DNA of 64,000 nucleotides from NCBI RefSeq assembly GCF_001458315.1, contig NZ_CYRX01000009.1, positions 1 to 64,000 of the forward strand. Direction: 5' to 3'. Position numbers and translations under genes: made by a program. Shown here piece by piece: positions 56,211 to 64,000 of the stretch (positions within the stretch are counted from its first letter, which is position 1; each line of letters starts with the position of its first letter). Origin of the DNA: Thalassobacter stenotrophicus (GTDB taxonomy: Bacteria > Pseudomonadota > Alphaproteobacteria > Rhodobacterales > Rhodobacteraceae). The notes below the pieces were generated by a model that saw only the letters and a list, made by a program, of their open reading frames with translations, searched no databases and was not told the DNA's origin.

Positions 56211-58406
56211 ATGGACACGCATGACTTTTTTCCCGCTGGTGCGCTGATCGGCGTGCTGACGACCCAGCCACTGGACCGTGTGTTGGACTACAAAGCCCCA
56301 GAGGGCGGCTGCTGGCTGGGCGCGTTCATTGAGGTCCCCTTGGGGCCGCGCAAAGTGCTGGGCGTGGTTTGGGGGCCGGGGCGTGGGGATTGGGATATCG
56401 CCAAGGTCCGCGCCGCGATCCGTGTGCTAGAGGCTGCACCCATGCGCGCCGAATTGCGTGCGTTCATCGAAAAGGCGGCGACCTACACGTTGACCTCGCT
56501 TCCCGCGATGTTGCGGCTGGCCACGCGCGTGCCGGGCCTCAGTAACCCGGTCTCCATGCAAAAGGTCTATCGCCTTGGTGACCGCACGCCGGATCGGATG
56601 ACCGCCCCACGTGAAAAGGTTTTGGCCGTTCTGGAGGAATATGGGGGGCTGTCGTTCACGCTGAGCGAATTGGCGGAACACGCCGGTGTCACGTCTTCGG
56701 TTATCAAAGGCCTCGTGAAACAAGGGGCCGTGCGCGAAGAAGACACCCCACGCGACGCGGCCTATGTCCCGCTTGACCCAAGCTTGCCCAGCAAGGCGTT
56801 GGCCCCGGATCAGGCCAAAGCCGCAGAGGCGCTGGCCGTCGCTGCCCGGTCCGGAACCTATGGCACGACCCTGCTAAAGGGGGTGACGGGGTCTGGTAAA
56901 ACCGAAGTGTACCTAGAGGCTGTCGCCGCCTGCCTTGCTCAAGGGCGACAGGCGCTGGTGCTTCTGCCTGAGATCGCGCTGACGGCTGAATTCCTAACGC
57001 GGGTTGAAGAACGATTCGGGGCCAAACCCGCTGAGTGGCACTCAGGCGTGACCATGACCGAACGCCGCCGCTGTTGGCGGATGGTGGGCGAGGGGGGGGC
57101 GCAATTTGTCGTAGGGGCGCGGTCCGCGCTGTTCCTGCCATTTCGGGATTTGGGGCTGATCGTCGTCGATGAAGAACACGACACCTCCTACAAGCAAGAG
57201 GACGGTGTCCTTTATAACGCCCGCGATATGGCGGTTCTGCGCGCGTCTTTATGCAGTGCGCAGGTGGTTCTGGCCTCGGCCACACCCTCGCTCGAAAGCT
57301 GGGCGAACGCGGAGGCTGGCAAATACACGCGGCTCGATCTGACGTCCCGGTTCGGGGATGCCGTCATGCCCGAAATGCGCGCGATTGATATGCGCAGTGA
57401 GGATTTGCCTGGTGGGCGCTGGGTGTCGCCCACGCTGCAAAGCGCAATCCAAGCGCGGCTTGATGCGGGTGAACAGGCGCTGATTTTTCTCAACCGCCGG
57501 GGATACGCACCGGTCACATTGTGCCGTGCGTGCGGGCAGCAAGTGGCCTGCACTCAGTGCGATGCGCGGATGGTTGAGCACCGGTTTCTCAAGCGGCTGA
57601 TGTGCCACCAGTGCGGGGAAAGCACACCAATCCCCACAGCTTGCCCCTCGTGCGAGGCTGAGGATCGGCTGGCCCCGGTTGGTCCGGGTGTTGAGCGTAT
57701 GGCAGAAGAAGCCGCCGAGTTGTTTCCCGATGCGCGTCTCGCGGTGCTTAGCTCGGACTTGTTCAGTTCTGCCCGTGCGCTAAAGGCGCAGATCGAAGAA
57801 ATCGCAAGCGGTGGTGCAGATTTGATCATTGGCACGCAGTTGGTGGCCAAAGGGCACAACTTTCCTTTGCTCACGCTTGTGGGGGTGATTGACGCCGATT
57901 TGGGCCTGCAAGGATCAGACCTGCGCGCGGCGGAGCGGACGTTTCAGTTGATGCGGCAGGTCGCGGGCCGCGCTGGGCGATCGTCGCGGCGCGGCACTGC
58001 CTTGTTGCAAACGTTTCAGCCAGAGCATCCGGTGATCCGCGCAATCCTGACTGGCGACGAAGAGGCGTTTTGGGGCGCCGAAGCCGCAGAGCGCCGGGAG
58101 GCCGGAATGCCGCCCTTTGGTCGTATGGCGGGGGTCGTGATCTCGGACCCCGATCCGCAGGTGGCATTTGACGTCGGCACCGCTTTGGCGCGCAATGCGG
58201 CGCCGCTACATGCGCTGGGTGCTGCGGTTTACGGGCCCGCACCTGCGCCGATCTCACGGATCCGGGGACGGCACCGGGTGCGGCTATTGGTAAAGGCCGC
58301 CAAGGGCACGCCGCTTCAGTCGGCTCTGTCGCAGTGGGTGGGTGCGTTGAAATTGCCACCCTCATTGCGTCTTTCGATCGATATCGACCCGCAAAGCTTC
58401 TATTGA
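56211..58406 (+). CDS. priA: primosomal protein N' (replication restart helicase PriA)
   Basis: The 731-residue SF2 helicase has an N-terminal 3'-end-binding domain, Walker A GVTGSGKTE at residues 224-232, DEEHDTSYKQ as the DEAH box, and a zinc-binding Cys array (CRACGQQVACTQC, MCHQCGESTP, ACPSC). Later motifs include TQLVAKGHNFP and QVAGRAGRSSRRG. It reloads the replisome at stalled forks. It lies directly after the LysE gene. Confidence 0.97.
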   Translation: MDTHDFFPAGALIGVLTTQPLDRVLDYKAPEGGCWLGAFIEVPLGPRKVLGVVWGPGRGDWDIAKVRAAIRVLEAAPMRAELRAFIEKAATYTLTSLPAMLRLATRVPGLSNPVSMQKVYRLGDRTPDRMTAPREKVLAVLEEYGGLSFTLSELAEHAGVTSSVIKGLVKQGAVREEDTPRDAAYVPLDPSLPSKALAPDQAKAAEALAVAARSGTYGTTLLKGVTGSGKTEVYLEAVAACLAQGRQALVLLPEIALTAEFLTRVEERFGAKPAEWHSGVTMTERRRCWRMVGEGGAQFVVGARSALFLPFRDLGLIVVDEEHDTSYKQEDGVLYNARDMAVLRASLCSAQVVLASATPSLESWANAEAGKYTRLDLTSRFGDAVMPEMRAIDMRSEDLPGGRWVSPTLQSAIQARLDAGEQALIFLNRRGYAPVTLCRACGQQVACTQCDARMVEHRFLKRLMCHQCGESTPIPTACPSCEAEDRLAPVGPGVERMAEEAAELFPDARLAVLSSDLFSSARALKAQIEEIASGGADLIIGTQLVAKGHNFPLLTLVGVIDADLGLQGSDLRAAERTFQLMRQVAGRAGRSSRRGTALLQTFQPEHPVIRAILTGDEEAFWGAEAAERREAGMPPFGRMAGVVISDPDPQVAFDVGTALARNAAPLHALGAAVYGPAPAPISRIRGRHRVRLLVKAAKGTPLQSALSQWVGALKLPPSLRLSIDIDPQSFY

Positions 58407-58478
58407 GCTGCGTGCCCTTTCCAAGGCCCGCGCGGCTCGCTAAACCCGCAATAACCTCATCTCCAAGGGATATCGACA

Positions 58479-59567
58479 ATGCCCCAAGCGCCCCAGCCGC
58501 AGCCCGGAATTATGGACATCGACCTTTACGTCGGCGGCGCATCCCATGTGGAGGGCGTCACGGATGTGATCAAGCTCAGCTCGAATGAGAACCCGTTTGG
58601 AGCCTCGCCCAAGGCGGTGGCGGCCGCGCAGCAGGCTGCAACCAAACTGCACGTGTATCCCAACACGGACCACGCCAGCCTGCGCGCGGCGATTGGGGCA
58701 ACCTATGATCTTGACCCCGGGCGCATCATTTGCGGGGCGGGCAGTGATGAGATTATCGCGTTTTTGTGCCAAGCCTTTGCCGGTCCGGGTGATGAAGTAG
58801 TCCACACCGAACACGGTTTTGCCATGTATGCGATCAGTGCGCGTGCAGCCGGCGCCACACCCGTCGTCGTAAAAGAGACAAACCGCACCGCTGATGTCGA
58901 TGCGATCCTTGCGGGCGTAAGCGATAAAACCCGCCTCGTGTTTATCGCGAACCCGAACAACCCGACGGGCACGATGATCGGCGGTAACGACCTGCGTCGC
59001 CTTGCGCGTGGCCTACCGGATGGCTGCATGTTGGTCATTGACGGTGCTTATGCAGAGTTCGTGGAGGACTACGACGGTGGCGCGGCGCTGGCGACAGAGA
59101 TGCCGAATGTCTTTATGACCCGGACGTTTTCAAAACTGCACGGACTGGGCGGGTTGCGCGTGGGATGGGGCTACGGCGCCCAAGAGGTGATCGACACGCT
59201 CAACCGTATTCGGGGGCCGTTCAACCTGAGCCATGTTGGCCTTGCGGCGGCTGAGGCTGCCATTCTGGACACTGAGTATCAAGATTGGTGCAAGTCTGAG
59301 AACACGCGCTTGCGGGCGCAGTTGGTCGCGGGGTTGGATGCATTGAACCTGCCTTCGGATAGATCAGAGGCGAACTTCGTGCTCGCGCGTTTTGCCGATG
59401 GTGATGAGGCTGCGGCGGCGGATGCGCACCTGCGCGGCTTGGGCATTTTGGTGCGGCGCGTGTCCAGCTATGGACTGCCCGCAGCCCTACGGATCACCGT
59501 CGGGGATGAGCCGGGCGTGGCCCGCACGCTTGCCGCGTTGCGCAGTTTTCGGGACACACAGGCATGA
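58479..59567 (+). CDS. hisC: histidinol-phosphate aminotransferase
   Basis: The 362-residue class I PLP aminotransferase has IKLSSNENPFG at the start, FIANPNNPTGT, the PLP lysine at 219 in TRTFSKLHGLGGLRVGW, and a C-terminal substrate Arg (LRITVGDEPG). HisC can also transaminate prephenate or phenylpyruvate. Coupling with tyrC (ATGA overlap) suggests a role in tyrosine and phenylalanine synthesis as well. AAGGGAT precedes the ATG. Confidence 0.95.
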   Translation: MPQAPQPQPGIMDIDLYVGGASHVEGVTDVIKLSSNENPFGASPKAVAAAQQAATKLHVYPNTDHASLRAAIGATYDLDPGRIICGAGSDEIIAFLCQAFAGPGDEVVHTEHGFAMYAISARAAGATPVVVKETNRTADVDAILAGVSDKTRLVFIANPNNPTGTMIGGNDLRRLARGLPDGCMLVIDGAYAEFVEDYDGGAALATEMPNVFMTRTFSKLHGLGGLRVGWGYGAQEVIDTLNRIRGPFNLSHVGLAAAEAAILDTEYQDWCKSENTRLRAQLVAGLDALNLPSDRSEANFVLARFADGDEAAAADAHLRGLGILVRRVSSYGLPAALRITVGDEPGVARTLAALRSFRDTQA

Positions 59568-60481
59568 TTTATCAACGCGTTGCATTGATCGGGCTGGGCC
59601 TGATCGCGGGGTCTATGTCGTTGGCGATCCGTCGCGGTGGCCTTGCGGGCGAAACCGTCGGCACCGCGCGCTCTGCGCAGACGCGAGACACCGCGCGCGA
59701 AATTGGGCTGTGCGACCGTATCGTCGACACAGTTGCCGAGGCTGTTGCCGGCGCCGATCTGGTGGTTTTGTGCGTGCCCGTGGGTGCGATGGCAGCGGTT
59801 GCCGCGGAAATCGGCCCGCACCTTGCGCCGGGGGCCACGGTCACGGACGTCGGGTCGGTTAAGCAAGCGGTGATTGACGCGGTCGGCCCGCATCTGCCGG
59901 AAGGCGTGCATTTTGTGCCGGGCCACCCGATTGCGGGGACTGAACATTCCGGCCCGCGCGCGGGCTTCCCTGAGCTGTTTGATTCCCGTTGGACGCTGCT
60001 GACCCCGCTCGAAGGTGGCGACCCCGAGGCCGAGGCGAAGTTGCGCGCGTTGTGGGAGGGCATGGGGTCCTTTGTCGAAAGCATGGACGCCAATCACCAC
60101 GATCTGGTGCTTGCGGTGACGTCGCATGCGCCGCACCTGATCGCGTACACGATGGTTGGGGTTGCGGATGATCTACGCCGCGTGACTGACAGTGAAGTTA
60201 TCAAATATTCTGCCGCTGGTTTTCGGGATTTCACCCGGATTGCGGCGAGTGACCCGACGATGTGGCGCGATGTCTTTTTGTCCAACAAGGACGCGACGCT
60301 CGAAATTTTGGGTCGTTTCACCGAAGAGCTTTTTGCCCTGCAACGTGCCATTCGCACAGGTGATGGAGAGCATCTGCATAGCTTTTTCACCCGCACGCGA
60401 GAGATTAGGCGCGGTATTATTGAAGCGGGCCAAGACACCGATGCACCTGACTTCGGACGGCGCCCTAAATCTTCGTCCTAG
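59564..60481 (+). CDS. tyrC: prephenate/arogenate dehydrogenase
   Basis: The 305-residue TyrA-family enzyme has the NAD(P)-binding start VALIGLGLIAGSMSLAIRR and the active-site segment GHPIAGTEHSGP. Conserved helices follow (SHAPHLIAYTMVG, GFRDFTRIAASDPTMWRDVFLSN). It oxidatively decarboxylates prephenate or arogenate for tyrosine synthesis. It overlaps hisC by 4 bases, so one operon supplies both late steps. No chorismate mutase domain is fused. Confidence 0.94.
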   Translation: MIYQRVALIGLGLIAGSMSLAIRRGGLAGETVGTARSAQTRDTAREIGLCDRIVDTVAEAVAGADLVVLCVPVGAMAAVAAEIGPHLAPGATVTDVGSVKQAVIDAVGPHLPEGVHFVPGHPIAGTEHSGPRAGFPELFDSRWTLLTPLEGGDPEAEAKLRALWEGMGSFVESMDANHHDLVLAVTSHAPHLIAYTMVGVADDLRRVTDSEVIKYSAAGFRDFTRIAASDPTMWRDVFLSNKDATLEILGRFTEELFALQRAIRTGDGEHLHSFFTRTREIRRGIIEAGQDTDAPDFGRRPKSSS

Positions 60482-60505
60482 GCAGTTGATCTTTGGGCCA
60501 TGTGG

Positions 60506-61504
60506 CTAGCGGATCACCAGCCGTGGCGCTGGACCCAAGGGGATCAGCCCAAATCGGATAAAGCCGCCCGCCAGCGTTAATGTCGCATCGAGCGTATCCG
60601 CGCGACCGCTGGCTTGCGCCAAGCTTTCCACTGCGCGTAGGGCAAAGGCGTTGATCTGCTGGGGCAGGACGCCATTGGATTGCAGCAGTTCCAAAAGCGC
60701 CTCCCACTTGACGATCTGAACAGCGATGTCGCCCTCGGGCACGCCATTCGCGTCAATGGTCAGGGTACCGGCGATCCGCACCTCGATTTCGCCCCACTGC
60801 ATATCAACGGTTTGTAGGTCGATGGCGCGAGGCTGGGGGCGCCGATCCTCTAGCGCTGTGATGTCCCACGCTTTGTCAAAAGTTGCAGTCGCGTCGATGT
60901 GCATGGATTGCATGCTGTCCGGTAGCAGGTTTGCAGGATCAAGCAGCTGCAGGATCGGGCCGCCGGGAGAGACCTCCGTCAGGGTGGCGCGGATCACGTG
61001 CGACATGGGCTCTGCACCTTGGGTGGTTGAGATTTCTGCACCGTCAATGCGACTGGTCCAGCCTTGGGATGAGGCAATGGCAAAATCCTCAAGCGCAATC
61101 TGACTGTCCCAAACCGTTAGGTTGGGCGTCGGCGCCACAGACAGGCGCGCGGTGCTGGCTTGGCTGCTGATCGTAAGGTTAACGAAGGGACTTGATAGTG
61201 TGTGCTCTGGCGGCAGATTGACGGTGATATCGGTGGGGCCAAAGGTGGGGCGGGTTAGGGTGACAGACGGAGCCTGCCACGCGACGCCCGTCGCAGGGTC
61301 CGCAAGGCGCAGGCCTTCAAGTGTTGTGGCCAGCTCCATTGGAAAGCCTTTGGTGTCTAGATTTTGAGCGTCGGCCGCCCACCCCTCGGCGCGGCGGTCG
61401 TCTAACCACGCGCTCAGCACTCGGTCGATCGCAACGGCATTCGCATACCACCAGCCGCTCCATACAACCGCGCAGACCAAGACTAACCATCCTAAGCGTT
61501 TCAT
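60506..61504 (-). CDS. DUF2125 domain-containing protein
   Basis: The ATG at 61504 with AGGGGG upstream gives 332 residues. An N-terminal signal or anchor (LGWLVLVCAVVWSGWWYANA) precedes a beta-rich body with the DUF2125 patterns (GFPMELATTLEGLRLADP; VPEGDIAVQIVKWEALLELL). These proteins are common in Rhodobacteraceae, probably periplasmic, and of unknown function; the repeated beta pattern resembles AsmA-like folds. A further 108-residue in-frame extension upstream is not conserved. Confidence 0.87.
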   Translation of the reverse strand: MKRLGWLVLVCAVVWSGWWYANAVAIDRVLSAWLDDRRAEGWAADAQNLDTKGFPMELATTLEGLRLADPATGVAWQAPSVTLTRPTFGPTDITVNLPPEHTLSSPFVNLTISSQASTARLSVAPTPNLTVWDSQIALEDFAIASSQGWTSRIDGAEISTTQGAEPMSHVIRATLTEVSPGGPILQLLDPANLLPDSMQSMHIDATATFDKAWDITALEDRRPQPRAIDLQTVDMQWGEIEVRIAGTLTIDANGVPEGDIAVQIVKWEALLELLQSNGVLPQQINAFALRAVESLAQASGRADTLDATLTLAGGFIRFGLIPLGPAPRLVIR

Positions 61505-61569
61505 GTCGCCCCCTTTTCTTATGAGCCTACTGTCGTTATGTCGCCGACAGATGCAAGGGAGCCGGAGCG

Positions 61570-62097
61570 ATGGACACACTTTGGGTATTTGGCTACGGCT
61601 CGCTGATTTGGGACCCGGGGTTTGCGGTTTCTGAGCAAGAGATCGCGCGGCTAGAAGGGTTCCACCGCTCATTTTGCATGTGGTCCATCCACCACCGCGG
61701 TACCCAAGAGGACCCGGGCCTTGTCCTTGCGTTAGACGCCGCCGAGACGTTTTGTGATGGCGTCGCCTTTCGCGCTGCCGAACCTGAGGCCGCGTTGGAG
61801 TATTTGCGCGAACGTGAATTGGTCTCATCCGCGTACTTAGAGGAATGGCACGACATCACCCTGCGTGACGGCCGCCGCGTGTCGGCCGTATGCTACGTGA
61901 TTAACCGTGACCATGTTCAGTATTGTGGTGACCTGACCCTTGAGCGACAGGCGCAAGTTATTGCGAGTGCGGTCGGCGGGCGCGGTCCGAACACGGAATA
62001 TCTGTTCAATACAGCTAAACATATTAACGATTTGGGTCTGCCGGATGCCGATCTGGATTGGCTGTATGACCGGGTGAAGACGCTGACCGGCGGTTAA
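61570..62097 (+). CDS. gamma-glutamylcyclotransferase (ChaC-like)
   Basis: The 175-residue protein has the ChaC/GGCT signature LWVFGYGSLIWDPGF, the RSFCMWSIHHRGT segment and a C-terminal NTAKHINDLGLPDADLDWLYDRV typical of ChaC. ChaC enzymes cleave gamma-glutamyl peptides such as glutathione to 5-oxoproline. It is divergent from the DUF2125 gene and lies 81 bases before the ExbB-like gene. Confidence 0.92.
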   Translation: MDTLWVFGYGSLIWDPGFAVSEQEIARLEGFHRSFCMWSIHHRGTQEDPGLVLALDAAETFCDGVAFRAAEPEAALEYLRERELVSSAYLEEWHDITLRDGRRVSAVCYVINRDHVQYCGDLTLERQAQVIASAVGGRGPNTEYLFNTAKHINDLGLPDADLDWLYDRVKTLTGG

Positions 62098-62178
62098 CCT
62101 TTCCCCATTGGCAGTCTCGGCTTGCGCGGGTAGGGTTTCCGCGATGCGCCCCACCACAGGCCTAAAGGGGATACCGGG

Positions 62179-63378
62179 ATGAGACCGGACATGAAAAAAG
62201 CGCGAACGCAGTTCTCTCAACCGATCCGGCAGATCGTCCAAATGCTTGTCATTTTGGCGGCTACCGGGGCAGGCGTGTACATGGCCTATCCTGCGATGGC
62301 GCCCATTTTTTCCGCCAGCCCGTGGTTGAATGGCACAATTATCTTTGTGTTCTTTATCGGGGTGATGGCGTGTTTTGCCCAAGTGTTTCAGCTGTTTTCA
62401 TCTGTCGCGTGGATCGAGGGATTTGCCATTCAGCGGGCGGGTCATGACCTGACCAAGGCGCCCTCGCTGCTGCTGCCCCTCTCGGGGTTGTTGCGCGAAC
62501 GGGGGGCTCGGACGCAGATGGCCCCGAGCTCGGCACGGTCCATTCTCGATTCCGTTGGCGCACGCATGGAAGAGGCCCGCGACATCACGCGGTTCATCGT
62601 GAACATGCTGATTTTCTTGGGCCTTTTGGGCACGTTCTACGGCTTGGCCACAACGGTTCCCGCTGTGGTCGACACCATTCGATCGCTCAACCCCAGCGAA
62701 GATGAGGGCGGCGTGGCGGTCTTTACGCGGTTGATTGGCGGGCTTGAGGATCAGTTGGCAGGTATGGGGACGGCGTTTGCATCCTCGCTTTTGGGGCTGG
62801 CGGGGTCCCTCGTGGTGGGCCTGTTGGAACTATTTGCGGGACACGGGCAAAACCGTTTTTACCGCGAAATGGAGGATTGGCTCAGCACGATCACGCGCGT
62901 TGGGTTTGTCGGCCAAGATGGTGAAGAAACGATTGATCAGTATTCGCTCGCGGCGGTTCTGGATCACATGAATTACCAGATGGAGAGCCTGCAGGAAATG
63001 TTCCAGCGGGCGGAGGCGGGGCGTTCCGCGACCGAGGATCGCCTCGCGGCCTTAGCGGCGGCGGTTTCTACGATGTCATCTGCCGTCGAAAGCGGAGGGG
63101 CCAACGCCCGTGCGCTGGAACGGGTCGCCGAAGGGCAGGACAATATCGTTGCGGTTTTGCAAGGCTCTGGCGGTGGTGAGGGCGGCTTGGATGCCGAAAG
63201 TCGCATGCGCATTCGGTCGATCGACGTGCAATTGCTGAAGATTTTCGAAGAGATGGCATCAGGGCGACAAGCTTCTATGGATGATTTGCGCGGTGACATC
63301 GGCTCGCTCACCCGTGCGATCCGCCAATTGAACCGCATCGCAACGTCGGCGCAGGCGCCGGACACTCGGCCCGAGTAG
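62179..63378 (+). CDS. ExbB/MotA/TolQ-like proton channel protein
   Basis: The 399-residue protein has four hydrophobic segments (about residues 19-40, 53-75, 137-160 and 190-220). The last two match the MotA/TolQ/ExbB channel core (NMLIFLGLLGTFYGLATTV; GMGTAFASSLLGLAGSLVVG). The C-terminal ~150 residues are helical and probably coiled-coil. It is followed 3 bases later by a MotB-like gene, so the pair should form a proton-driven stator or energiser complex. The partner process is unknown. A resemblance to Zorya anti-phage stators exists only at fold level. Confidence 0.87.
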   Translation: MRPDMKKARTQFSQPIRQIVQMLVILAATGAGVYMAYPAMAPIFSASPWLNGTIIFVFFIGVMACFAQVFQLFSSVAWIEGFAIQRAGHDLTKAPSLLLPLSGLLRERGARTQMAPSSARSILDSVGARMEEARDITRFIVNMLIFLGLLGTFYGLATTVPAVVDTIRSLNPSEDEGGVAVFTRLIGGLEDQLAGMGTAFASSLLGLAGSLVVGLLELFAGHGQNRFYREMEDWLSTITRVGFVGQDGEETIDQYSLAAVLDHMNYQMESLQEMFQRAEAGRSATEDRLAALAAAVSTMSSAVESGGANARALERVAEGQDNIVAVLQGSGGGEGGLDAESRMRIRSIDVQLLKIFEEMASGRQASMDDLRGDIGSLTRAIRQLNRIATSAQAPDTRPE

Positions 63379-63381
63379 AGC

Positions 63382-64000
63382 ATGGCGTTTCACCGGCGCA
63401 ACGGACAACGATTTACCGCCAACGTGTGGCCGGGTTTCGTGGATGCGATGACCGCACTTTTGTTGGTGCTGATGTTTGTTTTGTCGATCTTTATGATCGT
63501 GCAGTTCATTCTGTCGCAACGCATCGCGGATCAGGACACAGAATTGGATGCGCTGGGGACGCAAGTCGCATCGCTCGCGCGGGCGCTGGGGTTGGAACAG
63601 CAGCGTGCGTTTGAGTTGGAAGAGCAGGCCAGCGAACTTGCGGTGACGCTTTCAGCGGCCAACGCGATGACGGCGGCGCAGGCCGAGGCAATCTTGGTCT
63701 TGCAGGGCGAAGCACAGGAATTGTCGACGCAAATTGCGAGTTTTGAGGCTCAGGTTGCGGGACTTTTGGCGGATCGGGAACAGTTGTCTGGCGCGTTGGA
63801 AACCTCAGAGGCTGAGGTGGCGCGCGTGATAGATGAGCGTGAGGCGTTGCAATTGGCGTTGGCGCAGGTTCGGACCGAGGTGGATGCGCAGGCGGAAGCT
63901 GCCCGATTGGACGCGGCTCGGCGTGAAGCATTAGAGGCATTGGTGGCCGATCTTCGGGCGGAAGCGACCACTAACGCCGCGAACCTTGCTGAAATTGAGG
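63382..64000 (+). CDS. MotB/OmpA-like peptidoglycan-binding protein, 3' end outside the window
   Basis: The ATG at 63382, 3 bases after the ExbB-like stop, opens a frame that runs 206 codons to the window edge. Residues 16-40 form one membrane helix with the MotB-type pattern VWPGFVDAMTALLLVLMFVL, where Asp21 sits at the proton-binding position. The rest seen is a long Ala/Glu/Leu-rich coiled coil. A C-terminal OmpA/peptidoglycan domain is expected by family but not visible. It should anchor the channel complex to the cell wall. Confidence 0.85.
   Translation, partial: MAFHRRNGQRFTANVWPGFVDAMTALLLVLMFVLSIFMIVQFILSQRIADQDTELDALGTQVASLARALGLEQQRAFELEEQASELAVTLSAANAMTAAQAEAILVLQGEAQELSTQIASFEAQVAGLLADREQLSGALETSEAEVARVIDEREALQLALAQVRTEVDAQAEAARLDAARREALEALVADLRAEATTNAANLAEIE

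Noticed and set aside
62179-64000. Zorya anti-phage system
   Set aside because: Only fold-level similarity to ZorA/ZorB; no ZorC, ZorD or ZorE gene is visible and the neighbourhood is core genome.

Overview
The window looks like a core chromosomal segment of a Roseobacter-group alphaproteobacterium (Rhodobacteraceae). This rests on gene order and family content: rpsT-rhodanese-dnaA-dnaN-recF-gyrB; a folK-rpoZ-rsh-pdxJ-acpS-lepB-rnc-era-recO cluster; a GcrA cell-cycle regulator; a Pcs-type phosphatidylcholine synthase; DUF2125, DUF1491 and DUF484 proteins; and fairly high GC judged by eye. I see no tRNA, rRNA, insertion sequence, prophage or CRISPR array. The genus is not determined.

Layout. 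0-3.3 kb: edge of a flagellar cluster, with a FlgJ-like fragment on the minus strand divergent from fliK-flgD. 3.3-7.4 kb: ubiE-ubiB (ubiquinone) facing away from mutM, then an enoyl-CoA hydratase. 7.5-15.1 kb: rpsT, a rhodanese protein, dnaA, dnaN, recF, a glyoxalase-fold gene broken by one stop codon, and gyrB behind its own sigma70-like promoter. 15.2-22.8 kb: uspA, then a tightly overlapping minus-strand operon of MoxR ATPase, DUF58, a BatA/DUF4159 membrane protein, a vWA/glutamine-amidotransferase-like membrane protein and a small ACT-domain protein. 22.8-34 kb: DUF1285, DUF2798, rluE, polA, a zinc-finger protein with panB, an ABC ATPase, a DMT exporter, typA, a TRIC-type channel and a NYN-domain protein.

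33.4-42.1 kb: the conserved folK-to-recO cluster, mostly overlapping or nearly so, joining folate, ppGpp, B6, acyl carrier, secretion, RNA processing, ribosome assembly and repair genes. 42-52.4 kb: an AsmA protein and gcrA sharing a bidirectional terminator, an orphan ABC-2 permease, a DMT exporter, argD-argF, metF divergent from metR, an inositol-phosphatase-family gene and pcs. 52.4-64 kb: a periplasmic P460-like haem protein, fsa-DUF484-xerC, lysE-priA, hisC-tyrC, DUF2125, a ChaC-like cyclotransferase, and an ExbB/MotA-like plus MotB/OmpA-like pair cut by the window end.

The window is mostly housekeeping. The best leads are: a flgJ-like gene whose frameshift is explained by loss of one copy of an 8-bp repeat; a VOC-family gene with a single nonsense codon; the MoxR operon, whose vWA-like modules keep their metal-site motifs to different degrees; a hairpin that would mask the DUF484-xerC ribosome binding site; and several operator-like inverted repeats. 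I found no convincing wholly new system.
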